Shown here one piece after another: positions 13,401 to 26,305 of a DNA stretch of 64,000 nucleotides. Position numbers and translations under genes: made by a program. The notes below the pieces were generated by a model that had not been told where the DNA came from, searched no databases, and saw only the letters and a program-made list of their open reading frames with translations. The DNA lies in assembly GCA_024349245.1 (NCBI GenBank), contig JALDNG010000103.1:1397001-1461000 (forward strand), read 5' to 3'. How positions within the stretch are numbered: the stretch's first letter is position 1; the number at the start of each line of letters is the position of its first letter. The DNA is from Neodontobutis hainanensis. Taxonomy: Eukaryota; Chordata; Actinopteri; Gobiiformes; Odontobutidae.

Positions 13401-16400
13401 GTATTCTTTTATTTAGGACCCAGTTAAGCCCGCTAGCTTTGTTTATAGTTTCGACACGGATATCAGTTCTTCTTTGCTCCTTTTATCCCTGGAGTTGTAG
13501 TGTGTTGACACAAGCTATTGCTATCATTACAGTCACTGTAGTTTATTGTGACCACTTTCATACATATTTTTGTAGTGCAATCAACCTTTGTCTTTATATT
13601 GTTTAATGAAGACAATTACTTCTACCAGTGCCTTTAATATTTTAAGATATTTTTTCAGCTTTATTTACATAGTCCGTCTGTCAATTTCATTCTTAGTGAT
13701 CAAAAATGACAGTGAAGAACCGGGAGTGGACAGATAACTACAGGTTGTTTTCTCTTCTGGTTATTTCCTGGTCTCGCACCAATCTGAGCGTCTGCAGCTG
13801 GACTTCTATTAGTGATTTTAACTGAGACGAATCTGAAGGTTGTGTGGATCCGAGCGGTGGCTTTTTCTGGTTTATGGATCTTAATAGGCTCATCTAAATG
13901 TAAATTAGTCTTGAGGCGGTGCTGTGCTGTCTGTCTGCCGGTTTGAGGGACAGAATGTTTAGAAAGAGCCAAATTGTGTCGTTTACAGAGTTCACTTCAG
14001 TTCACACCACTGCCTTCACTGGTGCTTTCAACGAGTTCAGCCAAAGGCATTTATAAGAAACATCACCACAGACATGGAAAGGTAAATATCAGTGCTTCAG
14101 ATGCAGAGAACAGCTCTTATAATCAAACATATTATACTGGCAGTTTTGGAAGAGCTTCTTAGGAATGGCTTTTTAACAGTATGTGAAGGACTCTTGAAAA
14201 TGTATGATCAATTCTTATAAGTGCAATAAGTATGCTTTAGTTTGTTTAAAAGCTGCTTAAAGACTTTGAAATAGACTGTGCAGATCCATCAGAAAAGTCT
14301 TTTTTAGTTTCATTACTACCGGGTTTCTATACCAAAAGCAGACAAACAAGTAGACAGCTGGAGGAGAGGTATATACTGTAAATGTTTCTGTCTGAGAACA
14401 CAATAGACACATGAAGTATTTATAATCATAGACTGTTCTATGAGACCAGAACATCCTGGTCCGATCAGAGTTAGTTCCCGGTCAAACCCCTCCCTCTAGA
14501 GATAAAGCTCAGCTCTTCACCTTAAAGGACCAGAGGCTTTTGCTTTAACCTTTTCTTTAAGATGACCTGGATGAGTGAGAATCTTCACAGAAACCAAAAT
14601 ACACCTTTTTCAAGATCATTTTTTAGGTGACATCACTATCAGAGCTACTGAATGCACTTTTACCTGTACACAGAACAAACCAGCAGATGATAAGAAGCTC
14701 CAGAAGCTCTAAAGAAACTTAGTGTCAACAACATCTCTTGTATTAATATGTTACAAATTAAAAATTAAAAAACAAACTAAGAAATAGGGATCCATTTGAA
14801 TAATCCCAAAGTGCAGGCCTCACTTGCTGCCAACACCATCACAGTTACTGCATGCTGAGACCGAACTGCTGAGACAGCTCACTGAGATGCTGCCTTGACC
14901 AGCTGGGACCCGAGAACCTGACGAGTCGTAGGGGACTTCCAGAGCTTCTGTCCAAAAAGTGTGGGGATGAAAAAGTATTATGTATGTTGTAAAGCACTTT
15001 GGCCAGCTTTGGTTAATTAATTAACATTAAGAACCAAGAACTAATGAGATATTCTACCTCCTCATTGCTCAACGTTTGCCTTGCTCCTGGGAGGCTCTCA
15101 AGAAACATTTTATCTTGTCACATACCTCTCTGTTTTTGGTTCGTTTAGACGTCTGTGGTCCATTTGCTGTTCACATTTTACTTGAACACGTTCACGGTTT
15201 TCCAGCGCAAGTCCCTACGACAGCATTCACTTATCCAAAGCAACCGCACTAGAGATCAGTTAACGCCAACACTAACAAGTGAATGTACTGCCTTAAAGAC
15301 AGGGACTTGTCGGGAGCACGGAGAGGACATGCAGTCTTTATGTGAGGCATGCGCCCTACTTCCAGTTACTACCCACCTTTACTTACAGGCAAACTGACTT
15401 TAATATATTCTGTTTGAGTTGTATTTCAAATCCTCATTGCTCTGGATTGAGGTGTGAGGGGTGGAGCTGTCAGTGGAGCAGCAGTTTGCTAATTCAGTTA
15501 CGAGTTAAACTGTGATTTTCATTCATAATGCAGAGATTCCCACAGTGTCATTTTAACTGACTATCTCATTTCTGCAGCTGCTCGTATTATCCGAGTTGCT
15601 CCGACACACACATGTGGCCCGAGCAGATGCTGTGAAACTCAATCGGTGCAGTTGGAGCGATGGGGTCAACAGAGGTGTGTCAGTAACAATGAGTGTGTAT
15701 GTAAACCAGTGCACTGTGGATCTGGCCTGGTCCAAGGGTTCAGGAGTTCACAGCTGCAGTGGGGCGTCCTGATTCAGCTGTTATTGTTATTGTCTTGCTC
15801 AGTGGGAACAGAAAATAACACAAAAAATCTTATTTTGGACTGTTATAAATACTTTGACTCTCAGTGCAGTATGGAAGATGCCAAGTATTTTCACAATAAA
15901 ATAAAAAAAAAACTGTGAAAAAGTTGTGTCATTTGCAGGAAATTGGATTTTGTCATTGTTGGATGCAAACTTTGATCACATACATGTGTCACAGCAGGAA
16001 CTGGCAGTTAATCAGAGCCAACACTTCAGGATAGTCAGGACAGTCGAGCCAATTTAAGCCTTACTGTGCCCTTCCACAAACTGACTGGTGTAGTGTGAAA
16101 GATGAAAGATTAAGTATTAACCTCCACAAACTGGTTAGAAAAGCATTGCAAACAGCTACATTTGTTTAACTACATTAGGATTATCTGGGCAAAAGCATGG
16201 CTGGGACAAGGAGGTGTAACACTAAGTCATTTTATAACATTTTATTCAATGATATGACTGATCAGTTAAAGAGAAGAGTCAGGGACTGAACGTTTCTAGT
16301 TCAATGCAAGTCAGCGTCGAGATGTTTAAAACGAGCAGCACAAAACAGCACATGCAACACCAGTGCTGCTACACTGCTGTTGCTTCTTGAAAACATAAGG

Positions 16401-17831
16401 AAGTCACTCTGTCGGGTCCATTAACCATATTTAATTTTTTTTGTATTATATTATGTAGAAAAAATTTTAATGGCTTTCCTATTGTGAGTAGGTAGAACTA
16501 TAAAAATCAAGTGAACATGTGTGATTTATGGAATTTATTTTGAAATATTCCATGAAAGTGCATATACAAAAAAAATGTGTTGAGGTTTTGACTTTGAAAA
16601 TGGGCCTTGAAAAAGCTGGAAAAGTACTTTTACCTGGAAAAACTGACAATACAAAATTGTTTCTGGTCACACTTGTGACCAAATGTAAAAATCAGTATTT
16701 TACTGCTCATAAAGTAATCAGTAACATCAATTTAGATGATACAAGCATTTAGCATTTTTGGGCTGCAGAATCAATTGGAAGAGGTTGTGTGGTTTCAGGA
16801 AAATGTATGGGAGTCTTTTCTGTGTTGTTGATAGCTTTTAGTTTATGAAGGATGACAAGCTGTAATGAAAAGCCTCCTCTTTTTACTTTGAAATGACACT
16901 GAACTGTTCCCTCCCAAGACTCATTAGAACACAGAGGAGTCAAGAATCAACTTATTTTATGTAAACTTTGAAAGGTTCAGATGTTTCTTTTGGAGAAGGA
17001 CAGTGTTACGTCTGCGCTGCCCAATTATTCAACACAGACATTTTCAAACTCCGGCAGCGAGAGGCAGAAGGATCCCATTGTGACCTTCTTTTGTGATTCT
17101 TTATAATGATCTCTGCTCAGCTGGAGTTTAATCAGACTATCCCTCTTCCTTTTTTCAATGTTGGCAGCCATATTTGATTTAAACAAACGTCCGGAGTCTA
17201 GAAACAATAGAAAGAAAGCAAGAGGAATGGAGTGTTCACCCCAAGGAGCTTCGCACAGCATTTTATGTGAAAATTTGATTCTTATTGTACTTTTATTAAT
17301 AGTGGCCCCAAAGCATGAGTTAAAATGTTCATAGATTTATTGTCCTGTTAAATGCCACATTTCTGCATATTTGTTCAGATACATACATTTTTAGAAAAGG
17401 TTCTTTTAGCCCTCTGAACCCAGTCTGCTCTGATTGGTCCTTTTCACACAAGTAACTAATTGTTACCCTGTATCCATTTGGTTTGCTAACATTTGTTTCA
17501 CACTACTATTTTTAAAACTGCATTACAACAACAGTTACAACTCCCCAAGAAACCAATGCTGTCTCATCTGTTGCTTTTCTGCAGCAGCGCAAGCGGTGGA
17601 TGTGAGCAGAAATACATTGGTGCAATGCTCAAGGAACAGAAAAACATGCTAAAGTCCCTTTCTCTGCAGCAGCCTTCAAATCTGAGTTGATACGAGCTCA
17701 AGATGAAACCCTGGTTTGATGAAGTCTTAAGGAGACTACAGTAATCCAGTGTTAAACATAAAGCACTGTCAAACCTTTGTTCCTCGAAAGGGCGTGGCTA
17801 ATTTGCTTAAATCTGACACAAGCTCAGGAGA

Positions 17832-18130
17832 AGGACTGCACAATTTGCAATAACCATGTTGAATATTGATGTAAAAATATGACCTGTAATATTTGGAAAC
17901 CCTTTAAGTAAGAGAATTTGTTAATTAATGCAGAACTCGAATAGATATTGTGACAATGATTATACCCCTGTTTTGAGGAGTATAAGTTAATAGAATTATT
18001 GTTTTTTATATTCAAAATCTTTAAACTTTTTTTTTGTCAAAGGGCATTTAAATATCACGGCTCATACCATTATTGCAGTATTTGAAATAGCTATTGCATA
18101 TTTCTTGCTTTTCTAATATTGTGCAGCCTA
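17832..18130. mobile_element. ~300-bp non-autonomous DNA element with imperfect terminal inverted repeats
   Basis: The left end reads AGGACTGCACAATTTGCAAT. The right end, reverse-complemented, reads TAGGCTGCACAATATTAGAA. The shared terminal motif is AGGnCTGCACAAT, typical of hAT-like short elements in fish that carry ATTGCAATA-rich interiors, and ATTGCAGTATTTGAAATAGC is present inside. No target-site duplication is clear, so this is an old copy. Confidence 0.45.
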
Positions 18131-20156
18131 GTGCATTCATACAGAAGAAAGAGTGAAGAAAGATGTATAAGAAAAACGTATACACTATTGTATGCCTTCA
18201 AATGTATTTTAAGCTGTTACCTTAATTTCTTTAAATACAATTTCTTTAAATACAACAATTTATGGTAGAGATGTTCTATTAAAGCAATCCGGTGTAACAT
18301 TTAGCCAGCTGAGGGTGCAGATCCTTCTCTGTAGACTGCTATACCAGACCAATTTTCCTATTCTCACAGCGAATCCTTTCCTCTGAGATTTAGCAGACGG
18401 ACCAATCATAAGTCGTTTGTCTGCAGCAGGGTGTGGCCACGTCATACACAAGTAACGCTGCTACTGACAGGCCGATTATTTCTGCTCGCGCCTCGGTTTT
18501 AAATAACCAGCAAAGAATAAAAACGATAAGACCGCTCTGGTGTCCTCTCTGCTGCTGGCCATATTAACAAGCGGCGCTAACGTGGCTTTCTTGTTGACAA
18601 CCGGCTGTGTAGTGTCAAATTTTTTCGCGTAATGTCCGGTGTTTCTCTGGTTAACATTCCTCTTGTAAAACTCCGCCCTTTAAATTGAACACAAGCAACA
18701 GGGTATCAGACTAACTTCTTTGTATAGCATAGTAAAAGAGTTGGTCGCAGCTGGCCCGGCTACCTTCTCTGTGCAACTGCACCAACAGCAGCAGCCATGT
18801 TTGTTTACAAGCAGAGACTTTTAAGACGGAAAGTTTTGAAGAACATATTGAAATAAATGTTAGGGTCATTTTAGGATTGTTACATTGGAAGTTTCTGTCC
18901 AGCTGATGGTATTGTGTCAGTGAGGATAGGCATGATTGTACCAAATGGTTAATGGTTGTACCAATCTCATAAAACCATTAAAAGAGAATATGCTGTATAT
19001 TTTGGGCTTAAAAGTGTGCTACTGTTTTGGCACCAGTTGGTATTTTTGAAATTTTTTTTCAGCCAACAGGATTCCTGTATTTGCCTAGAATGGGAGACCT
19101 CAAATAGAACTGCAATACTTGTTGGTCCAGTCCAAGTTCTACATTGGCCCTGGTGTAGTCCTAAATGTAGCTCTTGTATTGTAGTCTAGATGAAAGCCTG
19201 GCATCAGGTCTAGATTGGCCCAGAGTCCAGCATTTTAAAACCTTTGGCCTAGAATATAGTCACACACTTGCCAAACTTCAGTCAGTATAAACAAAATGTT
19301 AGTGTTGGCCTCATTTCTGATACTGCTGTTGTGACATACCTAACGTATATTTTCCATCTGCTGCAGGTAGCTCTGTGAACATCTGCTCGACACGTGACTC
19401 CTCTTAGACATTTTAAAGACCTCTGTTGGGCTGAGTTTAGTTCTTTCCTTGTTTTTTGCCGTGTTTGTTTTGAGCAGAAGCATTAAGTGGCGACGGCGCA
19501 GAGTTTAGGGGAGTTTCTCTGTTTTTGGAAGCACGTCCAAAGTGTGGGAGTCCATTAACTTCTGTCACGTGAGCGCTATAAAACTAAACTCCAAACCCGA
19601 AAGCAAAGATGAAAAACTAAATCAAGTAAAAAACACTGGAAGGAGGTTTGATCTTATGCTGAGTAAAGCTCGGAGTAAAGTGCAATGCGGAGGAGTGAGG
19701 AAAAGGGAGGTTTTGAAGGCTCTCAGATTGAAACCACATTGTTTTAGCAGCACATGCTGGTATTTCCTCTCAACGTTCTTCAGGGTGGAGCAGAATGAGC
19801 ACTGATGTGTGGCTGAGGCCCGAGCAGCTCATGGAAATATCCCCGAGTGTGTCTGGGACGTCCTGGGGTTTACAAAGTACAGAGAAAAGGAGGATGAAAG
19901 ATGGCGATAGGTCACTTAAAGGTTGTTTGTGCAGCTTTTAATTTGAAAGTGTTGTGGAATAAGAAAACGTCTAGAGATTCTAATGATACAGTATTCTTGA
20001 GGAATGAATATTGCGGTATGCCAGTATTGTGAAAAGCCACCAACCACTATAGACACAGCTATTTTAAGTGTAATGTAAATTACTTGATATTTATGGCCAG
20101 ACAATGTAGAAAATATAAGTTCTGTTCAAGGTCTTTTTTTTTTTTTTTATAATAAT

Positions 20157-20405
20157 GCATACTACTTTATATAGCGCTTTTCAAGACACCCAAATACGCT
20201 TTACAGAGTCCATTATTCATTCACTCCACAGCCACACACTGGTGGTGGTAAGCTACATTTGTAGCCACAGTCTGCCCTGGGGCGGACTGACGGAGACGTG
20301 GCAGCCATTATGCGCCTACAGCTTCTACCACCATCACCAAACATTCTCCCACATTCATACAACAGTGGCGCAGACACTGGAGGCAAGAGGGGTATGAACT
20401 GTGGC
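20157..20405. repeat. Dispersed fish repeat (TATATAGCGCTTTTCAAGACAC family)
   Basis: It begins with TATATAGCGCTTTTCAAGACA and CGCTTTACAGAGTCC. It then runs through a conserved GGTGGTGGTAAGCTACATTT and CTGCCCTGGGGCGGACTGAC segment to GGTATGAACTGTGGCC. I recognise this as a widely dispersed teleost repeat by pattern but cannot name its parent element. The same GCGCTTTTCA...AAAGCGCTTTACA kernel occurs at 44519-44582. Open frames on both strands here are repeat sequence, not genes. Confidence 0.55.
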
Positions 20406-21664
20406 CTCTTGTCATTATTATGTGTATTTATGTACAGTACATGATTGTCCACTAACCACCAGTCACACAGTATAAACATCAGCCTCACACGCCCACTGCT
20501 GATAGTCCTCTGGAGGATCTTCGACATCAAGGGTTGGATGTAGTGCATCTGCAAATTGGGTTCAATATATGATTTGTAGATAGTGACTGTGGATAGTTGT
20601 CTTTGTCAGATTCCTAACCTACAAGTTTTTTTAATTCAGGCTCTAGCGGATAATAGTTTTCTTTTGACAGCTATATTGAGTGTTATAGGCTGACATATTA
20701 TTGATGTTGATGACATTATCAACACATAAGCGGATCACACCTCCAAATTCAGAGGTAGTAATGCCACACAAATTACTTCATTTGTTTTGTACAAATGTAA
20801 CTTGTGAGAAGGTAATACAGATTTTTTTTTATTATTTAAAATCTGTGTATTCTTGGTCATTGGGGGTTTGGGTAAGGTTCGTTTGTGACAGTCTTTCCCT
20901 GGATTATTTTTATTAAGGATTATGCAGTGTCTATAAATCCATGTTGGTGTTAGTCACAGAGCCGTGTCTGGCCTGCAGTGACATTAATCCCATCGCTTTA
21001 TGGATAAAACACAAAATAACTCAGTGTTATGTTAAAACCCTTGACACGAGCATTGCTCATGTGGCTGCTTCTCTACTGCTCATGGGAAATATAGTTTTTT
21101 AAGGCAAAAACAGCACTAAAGGCATTCGGGGAGTTATGATTGCATGTTATTGTCTTTGCATGAAATTTATGTTAGCTCATCTACTTCTTGGGTGTAACTT
21201 TCCTCAAAAATATAGCTTCATCTTATGCTGTTGCAAGTTAGTTCACACACTGCATAGTTTTTTGTGCATTTGAAGTTTTGGTGGATTTTTTCAACCATCT
21301 CTTATAGAGCTTTAAATATAGATCATATAAAATGGTTAGTTTACTATTGACACATCCAATGGTTTGCAAGCAACAAGCAACAGTTCTATCGCAAACTTAA
21401 TGAAAAATGTAACTTCTTATATAACTGTTACTGAAGTAACAACAAAAATATGTGAAAATGACAGCAAGACTGACCTCCATTCATTATTATAAACTAAGCA
21501 TCATCTTTTTTACTCCGCAATATTTCAGTGTGAATATAACAAATCTTTTGTGCAATTTTAGTGAATACATGTTAACACCTTGTTAATGGCTTGCCACTTT
21601 TTAAAGTCTCATTTTCACTTTGTCTTTTCTTAATCGTGGACACAGAGCTGTTCAGAACTCTATT

Positions 21665-21688
21665 CACATTATTCTTGTGAATAATGTG
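21665..21688. repeat. Perfect 10-bp hairpin
   Basis: CACATTATTC, a 4-base loop TTGT, then GAATAATGTG: perfectly complementary arms. There is no associated gene or terminator context. It is probably fortuitous or a transposon-footprint palindrome. Confidence 0.4.
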
Positions 21689-22629
21689 GACATGTAAATT
21701 GGTTATGACTCTATCCTAAAAGTCTCAGTCTGCATGCACTTTCTGTTGGCTCTATACATTTTGTCATTTTCTGCTGTCCACTTCCGGTGCGGCAGCTGCT
21801 CGTGTGCTCATGTGTTCCCCTGAGATCACAGGGAGCCGCAGTGAAATCCCACTCGGGTCACTTCCTGTTTTCTGTCGCTGCTGGAGCAAAATGCCATTGG
21901 ATAAAGGCGGACGCCTCTGTTTTGTGAATGGGAGACAGGAAGGAGGATGTGCGACCCGTTGGGCCTGGTGTTTGGCTTGGATTCTGGCTGCTACTTGAAA
22001 TGCAATAACACTTGTATGTTTTATATTTTATATTTTATTTATGCAGGAAATGCATTTATTCAGAGTATTTATAGATACATTTGTCATCACAGCAGAGAGC
22101 AGGTTTACTTTCAACTCTTATTTCTTTTATTGCTTTACTTTTTTATTCATTGTACCAAATCTTACAGATTTGTTGTATTCCGTTTATTCTTAAACCCTTG
22201 TGAAAAGTTTCCCAGTCCTATAAATTATTAAATGTGACACTGAAATGAGCTACAGACATCACTCAAAGCTCACTTTGTGCAACTGGAGATTCGGAGGACG
22301 TTATAGGATATGATTCAAATATTATCAACAACATACAGTGTCAGCAAGCCTTAACTAAAAAAGGAAAAGCAGAGTAGGGATAAAGTCTGGAGTTTGTGGA
22401 CAACTGGGTTTCAGTGTTGCAAACTGCTGGAATGGTTCTAAATTATAAAGATATATGGTGCAGCCAGTCTTTGGTCATCAACTGTGAAATGGGTTGTCTT
22501 TGATCCTGTCACACTGTGTATCAATCTGTGTATCAATCTGTAATAATGTGATTTTAAGGTACCATGTGTAAAATGTTAAGGTATATAGTTGATCTCATCA
22601 GTCAAAACTATGTTACCACTAGTGTATAC

Positions 22630-22645
22630 ATATATATATATATAT
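22630..22645. repeat. (TA)n microsatellite
   Basis: Eight TA units flanked by ATAC and GTATC. A short simple repeat with no other signal. Confidence 0.8.
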
Positions 22646-24103
22646 GTATCACATCACTCTTTGCATTTGTCTGTCTTGGAAAAATAAACATTTAACGCAC
22701 AAAGTCCACTACTTTCTGTTCTTTTTTTCTACAACTGCCCAGACAGGACAAACTGAACACTGCTGGATACCAAAATGACCACCATTGTACTAAAAAGAGA
22801 ATAATCTTTGGTTGATCTTGAACTGTAAAACAAGTTGTCTTTGATCTTGTCAAACTGTGCAATGTACAACCAAATTAAACTTCACTGCGGATGTCAAAAA
22901 AATCAGAGTATGACATGGGCTTGGGAAATTTTTTGCTTATTTATTTTATATCCATCATAGATTATACATTTTGACTAATTGAGGGCCTGGTTAAACGTAC
23001 AGATATTTTTATAAACATCATTTTGTCTTTGCGTTTGTGCTTGTCCACACGTTAGCAATGTTTCCAGGCAAAACAGAAATCTCTGAGAAAAAATCTCTGA
23101 AAAAAATGTAGATGGGCAAAACAGGGTTTTAACGGTCACAACAAACATGCGTGGCTCTTTTAGAACGTAATAATTACAAGCTGCCGTTATGTTTACAAGT
23201 GAACCACCATCATCATCATCTGTCCACATGAATGATCACTTTTTACAGATATGGCCAAAACAAAACAAACTCACGGCACATGCTCTAACTGTGCTTAAAA
23301 GAGTCACAAATACTTCTCTCTCTGCTTGTCAGGAGGTCAGAGGTCAGCTCTTAAAAAAAATAACAGCACTGTAGTGGTTTTATTAGAAGTAATAATTAAT
23401 ATGTAGTGCTTTTATTACTTTATTAACTTTCAGAACACCCTTTGGACATATTTGTTTAGGCCTTAAGACCATGATCACGTAAAACTATATTTGTGGCCCC
23501 TTTTGGGGTGGGTTGTTATTTTCACTTTCAACAAAGTGCAATTTTGTTTAACCACAAAAAGTGATACCAGAATTTTTCAGATACGTTTTCAATTGTTTAA
23601 AACATAAATTATTGTGATAATGTCATTAATTGCAATTATTGTGGCCAGGATAATCGTAACACAAAATAATTTTTATCGTCCCATGATTAGTCTCAATAGA
23701 GAATCCTTATTTGAGCAAATGCGTTTGTGTTTGTAATGAAAAACACAAAATGTCTACATTGCATTATACAGGAGCCAGAGTCAGGAAAGGTTAAGGAAAG
23801 CATTACAACCATTAATGTCCTCAGAATATCAGAATACACATAATATAGTGTGCGTGAGACTTGGCTCAGAGGGCCCTTAGCGGCATTAGTTTCAAAGGTT
23901 ATTGTGTCTATTTTGAGAAACTTTACTAGAGCTGTATCATTTACATATCTCTGCATTATAATCCTTTGTATTGTAAACTTATGCTTTGAAAGTACCATTG
24001 ACTTAGACCCTTTCACAGGCAACATTTTTAAAAGTATAAGCATAACAAAGTCCTAAGGAGTCCAACAAGGACATTAGCTACAAAAAACAAATTGATTTTG
24101 GAC

Positions 24104-24121
24104 TGTGTGTGTGTGTGTGTT
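24104..24121. repeat. (TG)9 microsatellite
   Basis: An uninterrupted TG run, followed by a region (24155-24225) with ATCATAATTACGATTATTTT that resembles an AT-rich fish DNA-element remnant. Confidence 0.8.
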
Positions 24122-24154
24122 TGTTGTCAGCGAGTGGGTAGTCCTGGGTGAGTG

Positions 24155-24225
24155 GGTAAAAAATCATAATTACGATTATTTTGGTCATTATTGAAATCAC
24201 AATTATTTTACACAATTACTCACTG
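24155..24225. repeat. Probable AT-rich DNA-element remnant
   Basis: The blocks ATAATTACGATTATTTTGGT and GAAATCACAATTATTTTACA resemble the repeats of alternating ATCGTGATTACGATTA type that are abundant in teleost hAT-like elements. A similar AT-rich stretch with ATTGCAATTATTGTGG and GATAATCGTAAC lies at 23600-23690. Ends and target duplications are not visible. Confidence 0.3.
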
Positions 24226-26084
24226 ACTCCTTAAAATGTTGGATTTATTGAACAAAACAGTGAATTTTCCTTAAAATAAATTATATTTTCAAACATTTAA
24301 AAAATAGCTTAGTAAATAAACATAAATAATAATTAAGATGCATAAATAAGAACAACATTGTAGTGCATTGTGGAAAACCTGTTGTTGGCGACACTGTCTC
24401 CACGAATCTTGCACATAATATGTTTTAATAATGTGTTCAGGCCAAAATAACAGCAAAACAGATTGTGACAAAATATTTCTTTTTCTCAATTACAAATGTT
24501 TTGTGATCAAAGCCGAACTTTAAATTTAAAATTGTATAGAGAACATAAGTGTGAGTGGCCTGATATTTAGGCTCAGGTCTATTGTTTTAATATTGTTGTT
24601 GCATTTATTGAAAAATAATGCTTATGTTTTGGAGCCTAAGATAACAAAACTGAAGTTATTAAACCAAAACATACAACTTTTATTCCCTTTTATTAAGTCA
24701 ACCATTATTTTTTTTTTAAACTTGCTCTTAATGACTGAATTTAACCACGTTGCAGTAATACGTAAGCTTTACTTGATGTGTCTTCCCGTCTCACTTTATA
24801 CACTTTATACATATTACTTTAAGTATCTGGGACAGTACAAATACCATTGCAGAGAGAGGGGTGGAACAATGCCTTGGATTCCTACTCTGTCATGCTTTAT
24901 TTTTCAAAGACTTACACACCTGTGACCTATTGACCTAGATGATTGGCAGTGAGTGAGTCGCTTGGATCTCTTATGAAGGAGTAGATACGGGACAACTGTC
25001 AAAGTATGAGCACTGGTGTAAACTTTTTCATAAATTATTTTTTTATTATTTTACTATTAATGTGTTTACAAGGAAATACTGAAAGGATTCATCACATTAG
25101 TGACCGTTGGAAAAGTAGTTCCCAAAGGTTCAGGAAATGTAGTTCTGGAAAATTTGGCTTTGCATTTAAGCTCCTTGTGTTTTTAAGGTTTTGTAAGACC
25201 CCTTGTAAACCTTGAAGGACATTTCAGGGTGACCTTCTGAGGCTGCCGTAGTTAGTGAAGTTTAAACTTAAGCAGTGGTTACAAAAATAAGACATATTTT
25301 TGTTCTGTTCTTTGCTCCTGTGTTATTTATAGCTTCAAAGTAAATAAATGTTTTAAACTAACCTTGGAAAAATATTTGGAAATCCCCATTTGATCTGTTT
25401 TAGATTCCCTGGGCTTTATTAGATGAAACCAGAGTTATTGTTCTATATCCAAAGGTGGTAAAGTTTAGCTATTAATATTTTTTTCTCATTTTATGCAAGT
25501 AATTGGATTAATTTGGATTTGGAGGCTAAGTTGTTTTTATTTTATGACCTCTTTCTTGTTGGTAATTATATCTCAGGATTTATTTGTGCCACAGTGCAGC
25601 TACTTCCTGTTGTTTCTGGTTGCTATGGTAACAACAAAAGATGGGAGGATTGTATTTAGAAAAATATAAACACACTCAGATTGTGAGTTTTAGGAATAAA
25701 ACACTGGCATTTATATTTAACCGATTTTTACATGACCTTAATAATAACAAGATTTCCTGACCTAAAGAACAATTTAAATATATACAAAAATGGAAACAAA
25801 CAATTATTATTTTTTATTTATTTATTTATTAAATTTCTCAGACAATGTATGAATGTATTCATTTTTTTCCTCTTGCTACTGACCTAAAATGATAATTCAC
25901 GTGTTTGTTTTGTGAGTTTTTTACGAAACCAAGACATCACAGAGGTAATAAAACGTTTTTCACTGGTGATTGTTGTGGTCTGCATACTCATTATGGACTT
26001 TATTTGACCTGGTCTGGAACTTGTAGCTAATTCTTTTCTATTGCCCAGTCCTAGAATGTTTGTTTGTTGAAAAGTCAAATAATA

Positions 26085-26126
26085 TATATATGGGTTTGGA
26101 TGGACCCAGAGTGCATTTGGATGGAC
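26085..26126. repeat. 21-bp unit tandemly duplicated
   Basis: Two exact adjacent copies of a 21-base unit beginning TTTGGATGGACCC and ending GAGTGCA. A simple local duplication with no coding potential. Confidence 0.8.
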
Positions 26127-26264
26127 CCAGAGTGCATTGTTGCATCTAAGAAAGGGCTTTAGAAAATTCTCAGAAGCAACAAAAAAAGCGCCTTAGTCTT
26201 AAATTGAGCCAAGCTATGCTAAAAGCACCATGAAGTCTGCTGTGTCATTACTGAGTTTTTGGCA

Positions 26265-26305
26265 TTTTGAAATGTGGGTCTCCAAAGTTTGGAAAACACT
26301 GCTTC
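26265..26305 (-). repeat. hAT-type short element terminus (fragment)
   Basis: On the minus strand: GCAGTGTTTTCCAAACTTTG then GAGACCCACATTTC. CAGTGnTTTCCAAACTnTGG followed by a GACCC block is a typical hAT MITE end. The opposite end was not located. Confidence 0.35.

Noticed and set aside
18420..18700. CpG-rich promoter at 18420-18700
   Set aside because: Only moderately CpG-enriched, with no exon or donor following and no DIP2 N-terminal coding sequence nearby. Repeat-derived sequence is as likely.
24551..24925. 124-codon frame rich in Leu/Ile/Phe that might be a membrane protein
   Set aside because: AT-rich composition alone produces such residues. No start context, splice partner or recognisable motif.
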